Part shown: positions 6,049-6,105 of the stretch, piece after piece
How the letters are laid out: each line of letters starts with the position of its first letter
How positions within the stretch are numbered: position 1 is the first letter of the stretch
Origin: Kiritimatiellota bacterium
GTDB lineage: Bacteria > Verrucomicrobiota > Kiritimatiellia > RFP12 > UBA1067
Length of the DNA stretch: 6,105 nucleotides
Direction of reading: 5' to 3'
Assembly: GCA_009777165.1 (NCBI GenBank)
Contig: WRML01000147.1
Coordinates: 1-6,105, forward strand
Translations under genes and position numbers: made by a program
The notes under the pieces: model-generated
Databases searched by the model: none
What the model was told of the DNA's origin: nothing
The model's input: only the letters and a program-made list of their open reading frames with translations

Positions 6049-6105
6049 TGAAGATCGCGTTGGCCGGTCAGCCGAATTGCGGGAAGACGACGCTGTTCAA
6101 TGCGT
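6045..6105 (+). CDS. feoB: Ferrous iron transporter FeoB, N-terminal fragment (runs off the right edge)
   Basis: FeoB is the inner-membrane Fe2+ transporter with a cytoplasmic N-terminal G domain. Only 20 codons are visible. Residues 3-20 (KIALAGQPNCGKTTLFNA) hold the G1/P-loop with Lys14 and Thr15, in the FeoB form G-x-P-N-x-G-K-T/S-T-L-F-N right at the N-terminus. Other small GTPases start similarly (Era, EngA/Der), but the position directly after a DtxR regulator with a FeoA-like domain favours FeoB. The ATG at 6045 overlaps the regulator's TGA (ATGA); the ATG at 6048 is an alternative. Confidence 0.85.
   Translation, partial: MMKIALAGQPNCGKTTLFNA

Overview
This is a GC-rich (roughly 60% by eye), densely coded bacterial chromosome segment with mostly housekeeping genes. 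It holds no phage, plasmid, insertion sequence, CRISPR or RNA gene that I can recognise. The gene set (NADP-isocitrate dehydrogenase, a MetX-MetW fusion, a serine acetyltransferase with an extended Cys-containing N-terminal half, a DtxR-type regulator running into feoB) fits a Gram-negative-like bacterium. A member of the Planctomycetes-Verrucomicrobia-Chlamydiae group is my best guess, but that is inference with low confidence.

Layout, left to right. (1) 1-417, minus: the N-terminal part of tadA, the tRNA adenosine deaminase; its C-terminus lies beyond the left edge. An in-frame block of about 46 extra residues, made largely of 24-bp tandem repeats, is inserted between two core strands ahead of the catalytic HAE motif. 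(2) 458-1729, minus: icd, directly upstream of tadA and probably co-transcribed. Its promoter carries a perfect 8-bp inverted repeat that looks like an operator. (3) 1894-2526, plus: a HAD phosphatase of the phosphoglycolate phosphatase type, divergent from icd. (4) 2530-3432, minus: cysE, convergent with the phosphatase and separated by 3 bp. (5) 3503-5278 (possibly starting at 5308), minus: a fused metX-metW, upstream of cysE in the same direction. (6) 5446-6048, plus: a DtxR/MntR-family regulator with a C-terminal FeoA/SH3-like domain. (7) 6045 to the right edge, plus: the start of feoB, overlapping the regulator by 4 bp.

How the genes work together. metXW and cysE make the two acylated acceptors (O-acylhomoserine and O-acetylserine) used for sulfur incorporation into methionine and cysteine, so the pair reads as a sulfur amino acid unit. 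The regulator and feoB form a ferrous-iron uptake operon. A palindrome covering the spacer and -10 of its promoter suggests autoregulation by metal. icd supplies 2-oxoglutarate and NADPH.

I do not see a new multi-gene system. The most unusual items are the repeat-expanded tadA, the operator-like palindromes at icd and the iron operon, the mixed MntR/DtxR metal site of the regulator, the metXW fusion with an unclear, possibly ATT, start codon, and a G9 tract at the regulator-feoB junction that could produce a fusion protein by a -1 slip.
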